A stretch of 64,000 bases of DNA from Enterobacteriaceae bacterium (GCA_031261005.1 JAISKF010000023.1:22987-86986), one strand, 5' to 3'. Shown: positions 1 to 12,941, counted from the first letter of the stretch. A program made the numbers and translations. The notes: generated by a model from the sequence alone, not told the origin.

Positions 1-143
1 TAACACCGGTAATATGAATAATAATATAAGTCAAATTCCATGCTATTACCTGTTTAATTCGGTAATAAAGCCTGTTCATAAAATATCTTATTCTCCATAT
101 CGCTTCATGCCGAATGATTACGCAATAATAATCAAAAAAGAAG

Positions 144-172
144 TTGCCAATCACGCAAACAATGCGTAATTT
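144..172 (+). promoter_or_regulatory. Candidate his operon promoter
   Basis: A -35-like TTGCCA (144-149) and a -10-like TAATTT (167-172) are separated by 17 bp. They lie about 50 bp upstream of the leader peptide, as expected for a his promoter. The AT-rich stretch 1-143 shows no gene. This is a consensus match by eye only. Confidence 0.55.
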
Positions 173-219
173 ATCCGCCAGCGATGCTAATAAATCACCC
201 AATTAAGGCGCAATAAATT

Positions 220-267
220 ATGTTTAACGTTCTGTTTAACCACCATCATCACCATCACCCTGATTAG
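220..267 (+). CDS. hisL: his operon leader peptide
   Basis: This 15-residue reading frame (MFNVLFN, six consecutive His codons, then Pro-Asp) ends just before an attenuator hairpin and hisG. The E. coli leader has seven His in a row and the same Pro-Asp ending. Ribosome stalling at the His codons when charged tRNA-His is scarce should favour the anti-terminator fold and allow transcription of hisG to hisI. The frame is too short for ordinary gene finding, but the His run and its position make the identification firm. Confidence 0.93.
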   Translation: MFNVLFNHHHHHHPD

Positions 268-332
268 TCTTCAGGCAGTTGGTGCTGGAAGACAATAAAG
301 ATTCTTCCAGTGGCGAACAGAAAGTTAGAGAA

Positions 333-366
333 AGCCCTCGGAAGAATTCTTCCGAGGGCTTTTTTA
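333..366 (+). terminator. his attenuator terminator with upstream anti-terminator
   Basis: AGCCCTCGGAAGAA (333-346) is followed immediately by its exact complement (347-360) and a T run, which makes a strong intrinsic terminator. Upstream, CTGGAAGA (285-292) can pair with TCTTCCAG (303-310), giving an intermediate hairpin of the kind used in his attenuation. The order leader peptide, intermediate hairpins, terminator, hisG is the classical arrangement. Confidence 0.9.
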
Positions 367-425
367 ATGCCTTCGATTTAATAAAAAATAAACATTAAGT
401 TCAGAGAAAAAAGAAGAGGAATACC

Positions 426-1325
426 ATGTTAGATAAAAGTCGTTTACGCATTGCCATGCAGAAGTCAGGTCGTTTAAGTGAAGAGTCACAAAAACTATTC
501 GCAAGCTGCGGCATCAAGATTAACCTGCAACAGCAACGCCTGATTGCTTTCGCAGAAAACATGCCGATTGATATTTTGCGTGTCCGTGATGACGATATTC
601 CGGGCTTAGTGATGGACGGCGTGGTAGATCTCGGCATCATCGGTGAAAACGTGCTGGAAGAGGAGCTGTTAACGCGCCGCGCACAAGGTGAAGATCCGCG
701 TTATATCACTTTGCGCCGTTTAGATTTCGGCGGCTGCCGTCTTTCTATCGCCATGCCACTGGACGCCGAATATAAAGGTCCGCAAAGCCTGCAAAATAGC
801 CGTATCGCCACATCTTATCCTCACCTGTTAAAACGCTATCTCGACGAACAAAAAGTTAATTTTAAATCCTGTCTGCTAAACGGTTCGGTGGAAGTAGCAC
901 CGCGTGCGGGTTTAGCTGATGCCATCTGCGATTTAGTTTCTTCCGGTGCTACTCTGGAAGCGAACGGTCTGCGTGAAGTTGATGTGATTTATCGCTCTAA
1001 AGCGACACTGATTCAGCGCGACGGTGAAATATCAGAAGATAAGCAAGAGCTGATCAACAAGCTGCTAACTCGTATGCAGGGCGTGATTCAAGCGCGTGAA
1101 TCCAAATACATCATGCTGCACGCGCCAAGCGATCGCTTAGAGGGCATTATAGCCCTGTTACCGGGCGCTGAACGTCCAACCATTCTGCCGTTAGCCGGTG
1201 ATAAGAGCCGCGTGGCGATGCACATGGTGAGCAGCGAAACCCTGTTCTGGGAAACGATGGAAAGCCTGAAAGCGCTTGGTGCCAGCTCAATTCTGGTGTT
1301 ACCAATCGAAAAAATGATGGAGTAA
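426..1325 (+). CDS. hisG: ATP phosphoribosyltransferase
   Basis: The enzyme catalyses the first step of histidine synthesis, condensing ATP with PRPP to phosphoribosyl-ATP, and in this family it is feedback-inhibited by histidine. The protein is 299 residues, the same length as E. coli HisG, so it is the long form with its own regulatory C-terminal domain and needs no HisZ. The N-terminus ([16 protein letters not shown]) matches enterobacterial HisG. A purine-rich ribosome site (AAGAGGA) precedes the ATG. It is the first gene after the attenuator, and its TAA overlaps the hisD ATG by one base, so translation is probably coupled. Confidence 0.97.
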   Translation: MLDKSRLRIAMQKSGRLSEESQKLFASCGIKINLQQQRLIAFAENMPIDILRVRDDDIPGLVMDGVVDLGIIGENVLEEELLTRRAQGEDPRYITLRRLDFGGCRLSIAMPLDAEYKGPQSLQNSRIATSYPHLLKRYLDEQKVNFKSCLLNGSVEVAPRAGLADAICDLVSSGATLEANGLREVDVIYRSKATLIQRDGEISEDKQELINKLLTRMQGVIQARESKYIMLHAPSDRLEGIIALLPGAERPTILPLAGDKSRVAMHMVSSETLFWETMESLKALGASSILVLPIEKMME

Positions 1326-2626
1326 TGACAATGCAATTGACTTATTGGGAAAAATGCACCGAAGAACAGCAAGCCGCATTGCTTTCTCGTCCGGCAGTAA
1401 ATGCTTCTGATCGCATCAGTACCGCGGTAAGCGACATTATCGAGCAAGTGAAATCAGGCGGTGATCGCGCGCTAAAAGAACTCAGCGCTAAATTTGATCG
1501 CGTGCAAACGGACTCCATTCGCATCTCCGCCGAAGAAATTGAAGCGGCGTCAGCACGCCTGAATGATGAAATCAAGCAAGCAATGGCGATTGCAGCCCGC
1601 AATATTGAGACATTCCACAAAGCACAAGTTCTTCCGGTGGTGGATATTGAAACTCAAGCGGGTGTGCGCTGCCAGCTCGTCACTCGACCAATAAAATCAG
1701 TTGGTTTGTATATTCCGGGCGGCACTGCGCCGCTGCCATCAACAGTATTAATGCTCGGTATTCCATCACGTTTAGCCGGTTGCAGTGAAGTCGTACTCTG
1801 CTCACCGCCGCCAATTGCTGATGAAATTTTGTATGCCGCTAAACTTTGCGGCATCAAAAATGTATTCCAACTGGGCGGCGCACAAGCGATAGCAGCCATG
1901 GCTTTCGGCAGTGAGAGCGTCAGCAAAGTGGATAAAATTTTCGGACCGGGCAATGCCTACGTTACTGAAGCAAAACGTCAGGTCAGTCAGGCAATCGGCG
2001 GAGCAGCTATTGATATGCCTGCTGGTCCGTCAGAAGTATTAGTGATCGCCGACAGCGGTTCAACGCCTGCGTTTATCGCTGCTGACTTACTTTCTCAGGC
2101 AGAACATGGCACGGATTCTCAAGTGGTTTTACTAACACCTGATGAGGATATTGCCCAAGCTGTTTCTGAAGAGCTAGAGAAACAGCTAGTCACATTGTCA
2201 CGAGAAACGATCGCACGTCAGGCATTGTCAGAAAGCCGCTTAATCGTCACCCGTGATATAGAACAGTGCATTGAAATCAGCAATCGCTATGGTCCGGAAC
2301 ATTTAATTATCCAGACGCGCCTACCTGAAACATTGGTTGAACACATCACCAGCGCCGGTTCAGTATTTCTCGGTGACTGGTCGCCAGAATCTGCCGGTGA
2401 TTATGCTTCCGGCACCAATCACGTATTGCCGACCTATGGCTATACTGCGACCAGTTCCAGTTTAGGGCTGGCGGATTTCCAAAAACGTATGACCGTGCAG
2501 CAATTATCAGCCAAAGGTTTATTAGCATTAGCGCCAACCATCGAAACACTGGCGCAAGCTGAGCAGCTTACCGCGCACAAGCAAGCCGTTTCTCTACGCG
2601 TTGCTAAGCTAAAATTACTGGATTAG
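1325..2626 (+). CDS. hisD: Histidinol dehydrogenase
   Basis: The NAD- and zinc-dependent enzyme oxidises histidinol in two steps to histidine, the last reactions of the pathway. At 433 residues it is of normal length (E. coli 434). The family signatures are visible: a GLYIPGG nucleotide-binding stretch, the [11 protein letters not shown] segment, the [11 protein letters not shown] signature, AEHGTDSQ, and the catalytic GPEHL Glu-His pair. The start at 1325 overlaps the hisG stop; an alternative ATG two codons downstream at 1331 would also work. Confidence 0.97.
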   Translation: MTMQLTYWEKCTEEQQAALLSRPAVNASDRISTAVSDIIEQVKSGGDRALKELSAKFDRVQTDSIRISAEEIEAASARLNDEIKQAMAIAARNIETFHKAQVLPVVDIETQAGVRCQLVTRPIKSVGLYIPGGTAPLPSTVLMLGIPSRLAGCSEVVLCSPPPIADEILYAAKLCGIKNVFQLGGAQAIAAMAFGSESVSKVDKIFGPGNAYVTEAKRQVSQAIGGAAIDMPAGPSEVLVIADSGSTPAFIAADLLSQAEHGTDSQVVLLTPDEDIAQAVSEELEKQLVTLSRETIARQALSESRLIVTRDIEQCIEISNRYGPEHLIIQTRLPETLVEHITSAGSVFLGDWSPESAGDYASGTNHVLPTYGYTATSSSLGLADFQKRMTVQQLSAKGLLALAPTIETLAQAEQLTAHKQAVSLRVAKLKLLD

Positions 2627-3691
<1,065 letters not shown>

Positions 3692-3705
3692 GGATCACAG
3701 CCTTC

Positions 3706-4772
3706 ATGAGCCAAAAATATCTTTTTATTGACCGCGACGGCACAATTATTGCCGAACCGCCTGAAGATTTTCAGGTAGACCGACTGGATAAACTCGCCCT
3801 TGAACCGCGCGTTATCCCTGCCCTGCTAAAACTACAGGACGCCGGTTTTACGCTGGTGATGATCACCAATCAAGACGGACTCGGCACCAGCAGCTTTCCG
3901 CAGGAAGATTTCGATCCGCCGCACAATCTGATGATGCAGATCCTTGAATCACAAGGTATTCATTTTAAAGATGTGCTGATTTGCCCGCATACGCCTGCCG
4001 ACAACTGCGATTGCCGTAAACCGAAAACCAAACTGGTTACGCCGTATCTGCACCCGACAGTGATGGATTACGAAAATTCATGGGTTATTGGTGACAGAGA
4101 AACCGATCTGCAACTGGCTGTAAATATGGGAATTCAAGGCATTCGCTATAATCCTGAAACACTGGGCTGGAACCAGATTGTTGAGCAATTAACCCAATCT
4201 GATCGCCACGCACACGTTGTTCGCACCACCAAAGAAACCACTATTGATGTGGAAGTCTGGCTGGATCGTGAAGGCGGCAGCCAAATCAGTACCGGTATTG
4301 GTTTCTTTGATCACATGTTGGATCAAATCGCCACACACGGCGGTTTCCGTATGAATATCAACGTCAAAGGCGATCTGTTTATCGACGATCATCACACCAT
4401 CGAAGATACCGGTCTGGCGCTGGGCGAAGCACTGAAAAAAGCGTTGGGCGATAAACGCGGTATCGGGCGTTTTGGCTTTGTGCTGCCAATGGACGAATGT
4501 TTAGCCCGTTGTGCGCTGGATATTTCCGGCCGCCCGTTTTTGGAATATAAAGCGGAATTCAGCCATCAGCGCGTCGGCGATATGAGTACCGAAATGGTAG
4601 AACATTTCTTCCATTCACTGGCTTATTCAATGGCAATAACTTTGCACTTAAAAACCAAAGGCAAAAACGATCATCACCGCGTTGAAAGCCTGTTTAAAGT
4701 ATTTGGTCGAGCACTGCGTCAAGCAATCCAAATCGATGGCAATACGTTGCCAAGCTCCAAAGGAGTGCTGTG

Positions 4773-4773
<1 letters not shown>
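3706..4773 (+). CDS. hisB: Bifunctional histidinol-phosphatase / imidazoleglycerol-phosphate dehydratase
   Basis: The N-terminal ~165 residues are a HAD phosphatase (FIDRDGTI with Asp9 and Asp11; Cys-rich zinc loop around [15 protein letters not shown]) that acts on histidinol phosphate. The C-terminal ~190 residues are the dehydratase, with metal-binding [10 protein letters not shown] and NDHHRVES motifs, which acts on imidazoleglycerol phosphate. The 355-residue fusion is typical of gammaproteobacteria. Its TGA overlaps the hisH ATG as TGATG. Confidence 0.97.
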
Positions 4774-6854
<2,081 letters not shown>

Positions 6855-6861
<7 letters not shown>

Positions 6862-7454
6862 CCCAACAACTGGACTGGGAAAAAACAGACGGCATGATGC
6901 CGGTCATTATTCAGCACGCGGTATCCGGCGAAGTTCTGATGCTAGGCTATATGAATCAGGAAGCGTTACAAGTCACACAGCAAAGCGGCAAAGTGACGTT
7001 CTTCTCCCGCACTAAACAGCGTTTATGGACAAAAGGTGAAAGCTCCGGCAATTTCCTGAATGTGGTGAGTATTACTCCTGATTGCGATAAAGATACCCTG
7101 CTGATTCTGGCAAATCCGCAAGGTCCAACTTGTCACAACGGCACCAGCAGTTGTTTTGCACCGGCAGAAAGCGATTGGGCATTTTTATATCAGCTAGAAC
7201 AGTTATTAGCCGCGCGCAAACAAGCCGATCCTGCAACGTCTTACACCGCCAAATTGTATGCCAGCGGCACAAAACGTATCGCGCAGAAAGTTGGTGAAGA
7301 AGGCGTAGAAACTGCACTGGCAGCAACGGTTCATGATCGCGAAGAGCTAACTAACGAAGCCTCTGATCTGGTTTATCACTTGTTAGTTCTGCTGCAAGAT
7401 CAGGATTTGAATTTAAGTGCAGTGATTGATTGTTTGAGAGAAAGGCATAAGTAA
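6855..7454 (+). CDS. hisI: Bifunctional phosphoribosyl-AMP cyclohydrolase / phosphoribosyl-ATP pyrophosphatase
   Basis: The N-terminal ~115 residues are the zinc-dependent cyclohydrolase ([16 protein letters not shown] and [12 protein letters not shown] motifs). The C-terminal ~85 residues are the MazG-like pyrophosphatase ([23 protein letters not shown]). Together they carry out steps two and three of histidine synthesis. The length is 199 residues against 203 in E. coli. It is the last gene of the operon and is followed by a hairpin at 7501-7539. Confidence 0.97.
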
Positions 7455-7500
7455 CAGTCTATAACTTCCCTCTGTCAAAGAGTGGTTGCCGCAAGCAGAC

Positions 7501-7539
7501 GGGGTAGTTTTCTCAATATGTGATGAGAATTTCTACCCC
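7501..7539. terminator. Hairpin between convergent his operon and lipoprotein gene
   Basis: GGGGTAG (7501-7507) pairs with CTACCCC (7533-7539), and an inner TCTCA/TGAGA adds to the stem. The loop sits 47 bp after hisI and directly beyond the end of the convergent gene, so it could end transcription from either side. No clear T run follows on the + strand, so intrinsic termination is uncertain. Confidence 0.45.
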
Positions 7540-7542
7540 ACC

Positions 7543-8238
7543 CTATGGGCGCACGTCTACTGAAAGGAAATTTTTATCTATACCAGAAAGCAATTTCTCT
7601 ATGTTTATTATTTCACCAGCCTCATTCAGCAGGACGTGTTGATTATCTTTTGTCCATGCTTCTCGTATACCATTTTTTAGTTCAGTGACTTTACTAAACA
7701 ACTGCGCCGAGTGATTGACATAGCCAGTCTCATATTGAACAGTCCGCCACCATGGAAACCCAAAACCGCCAACTATATATATTTGATATCCGCTTAAACT
7801 GTATTCAGCAATGCCGCCGGAAAAAGATCCCACAAAGTCGAAAATAGCAGGAATGACTTTTTCTCCGTTCATATTGGCAAATCCTATCTTATCGTTTTCA
7901 ACAAAACGGAATACACCCTCTTCAACGTAATCAGGTCCGTTGTCGTAAATAAAAGGATAGAGCAAAATATTTTCATTGCGATCTATAACAACCCATTTGC
8001 CATCCAGGAAAACAAATGCCATGGCATAAAAAATCTTAGTATACACCATGGGATATTTTGCTTTTATCGCTATTTCACCTTGCTGCGTTTTGTAGCCATA
8101 AAGTACACAGTCCAAATTTTCATTATATTCGGTGTATGGCCATAAATAATCTTCTGCCATTGACTTCTTTAATAAAGTACAACCTAATAAGCCGATTGTG
8201 ATTAATAGGATTATAGTTTTTTTCATTAACTGCTTCAT
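7543..8238 (-). CDS. WG-repeat lipoprotein, copy 1
   Basis: The 231-residue product starts with a lipoprotein signal (MKQLMKKTIILLITIGLLGC) with the lipobox Cys at residue 20, so it should be membrane-anchored. The body has WG-repeat-like segments (DGKWVVIDRNENILLYPFIYD; KIGFANMNGEKVIPAIFDFV), a beta-rich repeat of unknown function. It is a close paralogue of the gene at 8599-9240. Its C-terminal tail (after EAGEII) is longer than that of copy 2. The ribosome site is weak, and Met5 is an alternative start. No specific function can be given. Confidence 0.8.
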   Translation of the reverse strand: MKQLMKKTIILLITIGLLGCTLLKKSMAEDYLWPYTEYNENLDCVLYGYKTQQGEIAIKAKYPMVYTKIFYAMAFVFLDGKWVVIDRNENILLYPFIYDNGPDYVEEGVFRFVENDKIGFANMNGEKVIPAIFDFVGSFSGGIAEYSLSGYQIYIVGGFGFPWWRTVQYETGYVNHSAQLFSKVTELKNGIREAWTKDNQHVLLNEAGEIINIEKLLSGIDKNFLSVDVRP

Positions 8239-8344
8239 TGACTGTTAGTTTTATTTTAAATTTATTAAAAAACAATATATATCAAGTGAAATCATCTACT
8301 GCAAAAGTGACAGTTATATTCACTCTGTTATATTCAATTTGTCA

Positions 8345-8571
8345 TCAAGTCATTACTTTTAGTCTGTCTCTGATCTCCATTAAGGCGAAACTCAATAAAT
8401 AGATGTTTTAAGACTTTCATTTTGAAAAAAATTATACAAATTACCAAAAATAACAAGTTCAAAACATTTGTCACTTCAAACTTTATTCATCAAAATAAGA
8501 AAACTGTCTCCCCAATGATTTTGCGTCGGCTGGTGAAGTTGCTAATAACACTTTATTATAAATATCCATAT
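8345..8571 (-). pseudogene. Truncated NADAR-family pseudogene
   Basis: Read on the minus strand this stretch matches the 3' half of the intact gene at 9346-9900, including the segment for DIYNKVLLATSPADAK and the last codons, but it lacks the 5' half. It also carries an internal deletion of roughly 115 bp near 8398 and frame-breaking changes. It was created by the tandem duplication and cannot encode a functional enzyme. Confidence 0.75.
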
Positions 8572-8598
8572 TTTTATCCATACCAGAAAGCAATTTCT

Positions 8599-9240
8599 CT
8601 ATTTTATTATTTCACCAGCTTCATTCAACAGGACGTGTTGATTATCTTTTGTCCATGCTTCCCGTATACTATTTTTTAGTTCAGTGACTTTACTAAACAA
8701 CTGCGCCGAGTGATTGACATAGCCAGTTTCATATCCATCAGTCCACCACCAATGAGAATCAAGATCGTCGACTGCATATTCTTTATGTCCGCCTAAAGTA
8801 TATTCAGCAATACCATCGGAAAAAGATCCCACAAAGTCAAAAATAGCAGGAATGACTTTTTCTCCGTTCATATTAGCAAATCCCATCTTATCATTTTCAA
8901 CAAAACGGAATACACCCTCTTCAGCGTAATCGGGTCCGTTGTCAAAAATAAAAGGATAGAGCAAAATATTTTCGTTTTTGTCTATAGCAACCCATTTGTG
9001 GTTATCCTGAATAACAAATGCCATGGCATAAAAAATCTTAGTATCCACCATGAGATATTTTGCTTTTATCGCTATTTCGCCTTGCTGCGTTTTGTAACCA
9101 TAAAGTTCACAATCTAAATTTGCATTATATTCGGTGTATGACCATAAATAATCTTCTGCCATTGACTTCTTTGATAAATTACAACCCAATAAGCCGATCG
9201 TGATTAATAGGATGATAGTTCTTTTCATTAACTGCTTCAT
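8599..9240 (-). CDS. WG-repeat lipoprotein, copy 2
   Basis: The 213-residue paralogue of the 7543-8238 product has the same lipoprotein signal (GLLGC, Cys20) and the same WG-repeat body. Differences include an extra residue in the first repeat (QDNHKWVAID) and an altered loop (HKEYAVDDLDSHWWW). A base change near the end gives a stop after EAGEIIK, about 18 residues earlier than copy 1. It lies 105 bp downstream of the intact NADAR gene and could be co-transcribed with it. Function is unknown. Confidence 0.8.
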   Translation of the reverse strand: MKQLMKRTIILLITIGLLGCNLSKKSMAEDYLWSYTEYNANLDCELYGYKTQQGEIAIKAKYLMVDTKIFYAMAFVIQDNHKWVAIDKNENILLYPFIFDNGPDYAEEGVFRFVENDKMGFANMNGEKVIPAIFDFVGSFSDGIAEYTLGGHKEYAVDDLDSHWWWTDGYETGYVNHSAQLFSKVTELKNSIREAWTKDNQHVLLNEAGEIIK

Positions 9241-9345
9241 TGACTGTTAGTTTTATTTTAAATTTATTAAAAATAATATATATCAAGTGAAATCATCTAC
9301 CGAAAAAGTGACAATTATGTTCACCCTGTTATATTCAATTTGTTA

Positions 9346-9900
9346 TCAAGTCATTACCTTTAGTCTGTCTCTAACCTCCATTAAGGCGAAACCCAATAAG
9401 TTAAGCCCTCTCCAACATTTGGGATTTTCAATTTTATCATCGTCAGCCGCCATTCCAACGCCCCAAATTTTGTCTAATGGACTTGCTTCCACTAAAATTT
9501 TATTTTCAGTATTCAGCAGAAATGTTTTAATATTTTCATTTTGAGAAAATTTATATAAATTGCCAAGAACAACAATTTCAAAACATTTTTCACTCCAAAT
9601 TTTTTCATCAAAATGAGAAATTTGTCTTCCTAATGACTTTGCGTCGGCTGGTGAAGTTGCTAATAACACTTTGTTATAAATATCCATATCCCCAAATAAT
9701 AATGCCTTTTGTGCCATCATCCAGTGTTCGGCAGTATTATATTTCACTTCATCAACAATAAATGGAGCGCTCCACCACTGACTAAAACATGCAGGAGTTA
9801 AATCCCCATGTTTACTTTTTTGATGCCCCCAGAAAAACACATAGTTTATACTGCTTTCTTTTTCATAATCTTCAATAAACTGCTTTAAATTATATTTCAT
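9346..9900 (-). CDS. NADAR (YbiA-like) domain protein
   Basis: The 184-residue protein is a single NADAR/DUF1768 domain. Recognisable family features are the N-terminal FFWG..., the SQWW...F..D...Y...EHWMMAQKALLFGD block, ATSPADAKSLGRQ, the LL.T....LVEASP.D.IWG.G block and the terminal NLLG.ALM.VR. E. coli YbiA hydrolyses N-glycosidic bonds of early riboflavin intermediates, and other NADAR proteins remove ADP-ribose from nucleic acid as DarT1 antitoxins. No DarT-like toxin is next to this copy, so a YbiA-like housekeeping role is the simpler guess. Confidence 0.85.
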   Translation of the reverse strand: MKYNLKQFIEDYEKESSINYVFFWGHQKSKHGDLTPACFSQWWSAPFIVDEVKYNTAEHWMMAQKALLFGDMDIYNKVLLATSPADAKSLGRQISHFDEKIWSEKCFEIVVLGNLYKFSQNENIKTFLLNTENKILVEASPLDKIWGVGMAADDDKIENPKCWRGLNLLGFALMEVRDRLKVMT

Positions 9901-10000
9901 TCTTTTATATCTCTAATACAACAGTTTATACTCAAGAGCCTTCGAGTTGCCGGTAGGCGCAAAAGTTTTTCACTTAAATGAGTCACAATCCGTTTAAGTC

Positions 10001-10930
10001 TTATTTAACTGTACCAATCGCTTTAAACCGCAACAATTTCTCCAGCATAGCGATTTTCTTCATATCCACACCTGCTTGCTGCGCGGTTTGTAATGGTCGG
10101 GTGTAGATATAATCAATCTCCATCGGACGGTGATTATCGTAATCCAGTTTCATACTTGGCGAGTACGGTGTCATCTTTTTGGTCATCTCCAGCATTGCCT
10201 GAATAAACGATTCTTCAATCGGATATTTTATTCCGCAGGCATTTGCGCCGGTCATCACTTCTTTCATTAAATCATACATAAGCTGATAAGTATCGGGATT
10301 ATCCACCAGTTGCTTGGTGGTGGTATCCAACACAACCGTTGAGCCATTAAACGGCACATTCCAGACTAACTTTTTCCAGCGAGCGGAGGCTAAATCCGGC
10401 GCGTGCTCGACCTCTAAACCTGCTTGTCTCATATCCTCCGCAACACGTGCAACAATTGGTTCAGCGAGTTGATTGTAAGCCGCTAATGTCAGTTTGCCGT
10501 AATCCAGATGCGTAATATGCCCGTCACTGGATTTTTGCGAGCAGATAAAAGCCAGTCCCGCAGCCAGATTCAACGATGGAAACTCTTTTAATAAATCCTC
10601 TTCCAGCCCGAATCCATTTTGGATCAGGATCACTAAAGTTTCTGGCTTTAATAATGGCGGTAGTAGTGTTTTTAACAGATGATTATTTGTGGTTTTCAGA
10701 CCAACCAGAATGACATCACAAGGCGGCATATCTTGTGTACTGTGAAACGCGGAAACTTGCGGTAGATGAAAATCCCCTAATGGTGAATCGATTTGCAAGC
10801 CATGCTGAACAACATGCTCATAATCTGAATGAAACAGAAAATCGACCTGCTTCCCTGCTTTAGCGAGAAACCCGCCATAAAAACCGCCGATCCCGCCGGA
10901 ACCGATCACGGCATAGTGTAATTTATTCAT
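10001..10930 (-). CDS. Putative 2-dehydropantoate 2-reductase (ketopantoate reductase family)
   Basis: The 309-residue protein has the N-terminal Rossmann motif GSGGIGGFYGG (residues ~9-19) for NADPH and the family's VGLKTTNN and LIQNGFG segments. The C-terminal helical ApbA-type domain carries the conserved WKKLVWNVPFN motif. Family members reduce ketopantoate to pantoate in coenzyme A synthesis. It is not obviously the usual PanE and may be a paralogue with a different keto acid substrate. It stands alone on the minus strand. Confidence 0.85.
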   Translation of the reverse strand: MNKLHYAVIGSGGIGGFYGGFLAKAGKQVDFLFHSDYEHVVQHGLQIDSPLGDFHLPQVSAFHSTQDMPPCDVILVGLKTTNNHLLKTLLPPLLKPETLVILIQNGFGLEEDLLKEFPSLNLAAGLAFICSQKSSDGHITHLDYGKLTLAAYNQLAEPIVARVAEDMRQAGLEVEHAPDLASARWKKLVWNVPFNGSTVVLDTTTKQLVDNPDTYQLMYDLMKEVMTGANACGIKYPIEESFIQAMLEMTKKMTPYSPSMKLDYDNHRPMEIDYIYTRPLQTAQQAGVDMKKIAMLEKLLRFKAIGTVK

Positions 10931-11018
10931 AGCGTGAGCCTAAAATTCCATACTGGTTGTTTTTAATATATTTCCATTAAACTCATATAGATATTTAAAC
11001 AACGTAATAACTAATAAT

Positions 11019-11060
11019 AAGAACCACCATTTTATTATTAATATGAAAATGGCGGCTCTT
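11019..11060 (-). terminator. Intrinsic terminator after the DUF2135/TPR gene
   Basis: AAGAACCACCATTTT (11019-11033) faces AAAATGGCGGCTCTT (11046-11060), forming a 15-bp stem with two G-U pairs on the minus-strand transcript, followed by T-rich sequence. It lies just after the stop at 11070. Confidence 0.7.
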
Positions 11061-11069
11061 AAATTCATG

Positions 11070-12248
11070 TTATTTATTCATAACACGCTCAATTGCAGTG
11101 CTATACACCGGATTATCTTTTTCCGCTTTTGCTAATTGATAATAGCGTAAAGCATCACTGAATTGCCCTGCTTCTTCGTAAATTCGGGCAATATTGTAAT
11201 TAGCACCCGCACGAATTGTTGCAGCCTTTGAACCTGATGCCAATGCAATAGCTTTTCTATCTGCCCAAATTGCTTCTGCCGTTCTTCCTGCTTTTTGGTA
11301 TACCAAACCTAAGTTACCATAAGATTTGCCATTTTCTGGATCTATACCAATAGCCTGATTAAACAATGAAATTGCTAAATCTAATTGTTTATCTTGATAT
11401 GCTTTTTCACCTTGTAAGTTCAGCTTTTTAACTTGCTCAATGTCACTGGTGCTTAATGTTACCTGCGCGGTAGAGATCGTATTATTGAGCAATGGGCTAA
11501 GTTTCTGATCAATAGCAGCCGCTTCAATTGTTTCTCCAGAGAATTTATTGATGTCTTCAATCTCTCCTGTTTTACTTATGCGGAAAACCGTCCATAAATT
11601 TCCAGTTTTATCCGTTGGTACATAGAAAGTTCTAACTAATGATTCCCCAACATAAACAAACACTTTAGCATTACTTTTTGAAAGATTAGTGGTATTTGGG
11701 GTAGATGAATCAGTAAAATCGTGAACAGCATAGACATAATCTTGCCCATATACTTTTTTACTTAACGTCACTGTTTCAGGACCAAAACTATCTGTATCAT
11801 CTACGTCTAACTCTCCGTTCTCACCAACTTTATTGTTGAAATACAGGTGATTATCGGCATAAACCATATGTGAATCAAGATCGCTTGGTGACTCGCCCCA
11901 TGTCAATACAACGCGGATACTATCTAATCCTTTCATGACAGGACTCAGCGCGTAACTCATCTCATTACAAGGGCATTTAACAACTAACGTTGAATAACCT
12001 TCTTTTTTAATTATCAGCAAATTATCAACATTATCAGCCGTTGTACTTTGTATTTGTACATGACCATTTTGATCCGTTTGCCCTGTTAAGGTCTGCCCGC
12101 CATTATGCTGTAGCAAAACATCAGCATTCGATATTTTCTGATCTTTCACCGTTGCACTAAGCACATCTACATTGACCGTCTGTGCATGAACCGCCGAAAG
12201 AGAAAAGCCCAGCAACGAGATAAGACTGACTTTAATAATTCCTTTCAT
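11070..12248 (-). CDS. Secreted DUF2135 (YfaP-like) protein with TPR repeats
   Basis: The 392-residue protein begins with a Sec signal peptide ending near AVHA (residue 22). Residues ~25-105 form a beta domain resembling a carboxypeptidase-regulatory-like fold. Residues ~112-230 match DUF2135 as in E. coli YfaP (LTWGESPSDLDSHMVY, VYAVHDFTD). The C-terminal ~115 residues contain at least two TPR units (AISLFNQAIGIDPENGKSYGN; NIARIYEEAGQFSDALRYYQ). It should be periplasmic or surface-exposed and mediate protein contacts. Its partner is unknown. Confidence 0.8.
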   Translation of the reverse strand: MKGIIKVSLISLLGFSLSAVHAQTVNVDVLSATVKDQKISNADVLLQHNGGQTLTGQTDQNGHVQIQSTTADNVDNLLIIKKEGYSTLVVKCPCNEMSYALSPVMKGLDSIRVVLTWGESPSDLDSHMVYADNHLYFNNKVGENGELDVDDTDSFGPETVTLSKKVYGQDYVYAVHDFTDSSTPNTTNLSKSNAKVFVYVGESLVRTFYVPTDKTGNLWTVFRISKTGEIEDINKFSGETIEAAAIDQKLSPLLNNTISTAQVTLSTSDIEQVKKLNLQGEKAYQDKQLDLAISLFNQAIGIDPENGKSYGNLGLVYQKAGRTAEAIWADRKAIALASGSKAATIRAGANYNIARIYEEAGQFSDALRYYQLAKAEKDNPVYSTAIERVMNK

Positions 12249-12444
12249 ATAAATACCATCGCCGTAAACAAAAAATAGTTCTACATAATAAATGATAAAA
12301 ATAATATTAAAAATAGGTGGTTACATAAATTTATATGTGTTTATGTGTGTAACAAAATAGCAAAGCCAGAGATTATCCCATATTATGAATCCAGATACAG
12401 ATTAGTGACCAGCGTTATCACAGCTTTAATATAAAAGGAACATT

Positions 12445-12741
12445 ATGCCTCCCTATCGTTACCGTATCACCGTAGATTCTCTTGATGATCAACAAGACGC
12501 ATCTGAGTTACCGGAGTCACTTCAATTTGAATTTGAGCACAATGAAAACATCTTTACCATCGTAGAACGTTTGCGCACACATGAGAACATCAGTGAAGAT
12601 GAAGCTGCTACATTCGGTGTAGGGCTAAAACTCTTCGGTTCTGTACTACGAACGCATAGAAACGATCCCATCGGAGAATCATTATGGCCGCATTTTTTAG
12701 AGTTCATGAAAACCTTAAAACAAGGTGTACGCAAATCATGA
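12445..12741 (+). CDS. DUF3861 domain protein
   Basis: The 98-residue acidic protein (YRYRITVDSLDD start, then an amphipathic C-terminal half with GVGLKLFGSVLRTHRNDP) fits the DUF3861 family, whose function is unknown. It has a good ribosome site (AAAAGGAA) before the ATG and is cytosolic by composition. It is the last host gene before the left attachment site of the prophage. Confidence 0.75.
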   Translation: MPPYRYRITVDSLDDQQDASELPESLQFEFEHNENIFTIVERLRTHENISEDEAATFGVGLKLFGSVLRTHRNDPIGESLWPHFLEFMKTLKQGVRKS

Positions 12742-12895
12742 GTTATTTTTGATTTATAGCTACTTTGTTTCACTAATGTTTCCACCTACTAGAAACGCGC
12801 CAAGAAATAACATGCCATACCTAACTGGCATGATCTAAGTCGCTCTCATTTGGAAACTTCAGAGTAAATGATTGGTTGTAACTGATTGATTTAGA

Positions 12896-12941
12896 TGGTG
12901 CCGATAATAGGAGTCGAACCTACGACCTTCGCATTACGAAT
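12896..12941. repeat. Left attachment site, 46-bp copy of the tRNA-Thr 3' end
   Basis: These 46 bases are identical to 53165-53210, the 3' half of the tRNA-Thr gene from the anticodon loop through CCA. Beyond 12941 the match to the tRNA stops, so this is the recombination core left at the far end of the prophage and not a tRNA gene. Confidence 0.95.

Larger units (their letters stand above)
7566..9680. repeat. Tandem duplication of about 1 kb (NADAR 3' part plus lipoprotein gene)
   Basis: The segment from about 7566 to 8571 repeats the segment from about 8572 to 9680 in the same orientation: lipoprotein gene, the same ~105-bp upstream spacer, then the end of the NADAR gene. The junction near 8571 joins the 3' end of the second lipoprotein gene to the middle of a NADAR reading frame. 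The copies differ by scattered substitutions and by an internal deletion in the pseudogene, so the event is not recent. Confidence 0.8.

Noticed and set aside
9346..9900. DarT-NADAR toxin-antitoxin pair
   Set aside because: No DarT-like ADP-ribosyltransferase is adjacent; the neighbours are lipoprotein genes.
12807..12828. CATGCCA/TGGCATG hairpin after the DUF3861 gene
   Set aside because: Stem is present but no T run follows; too weak to call as a terminator.
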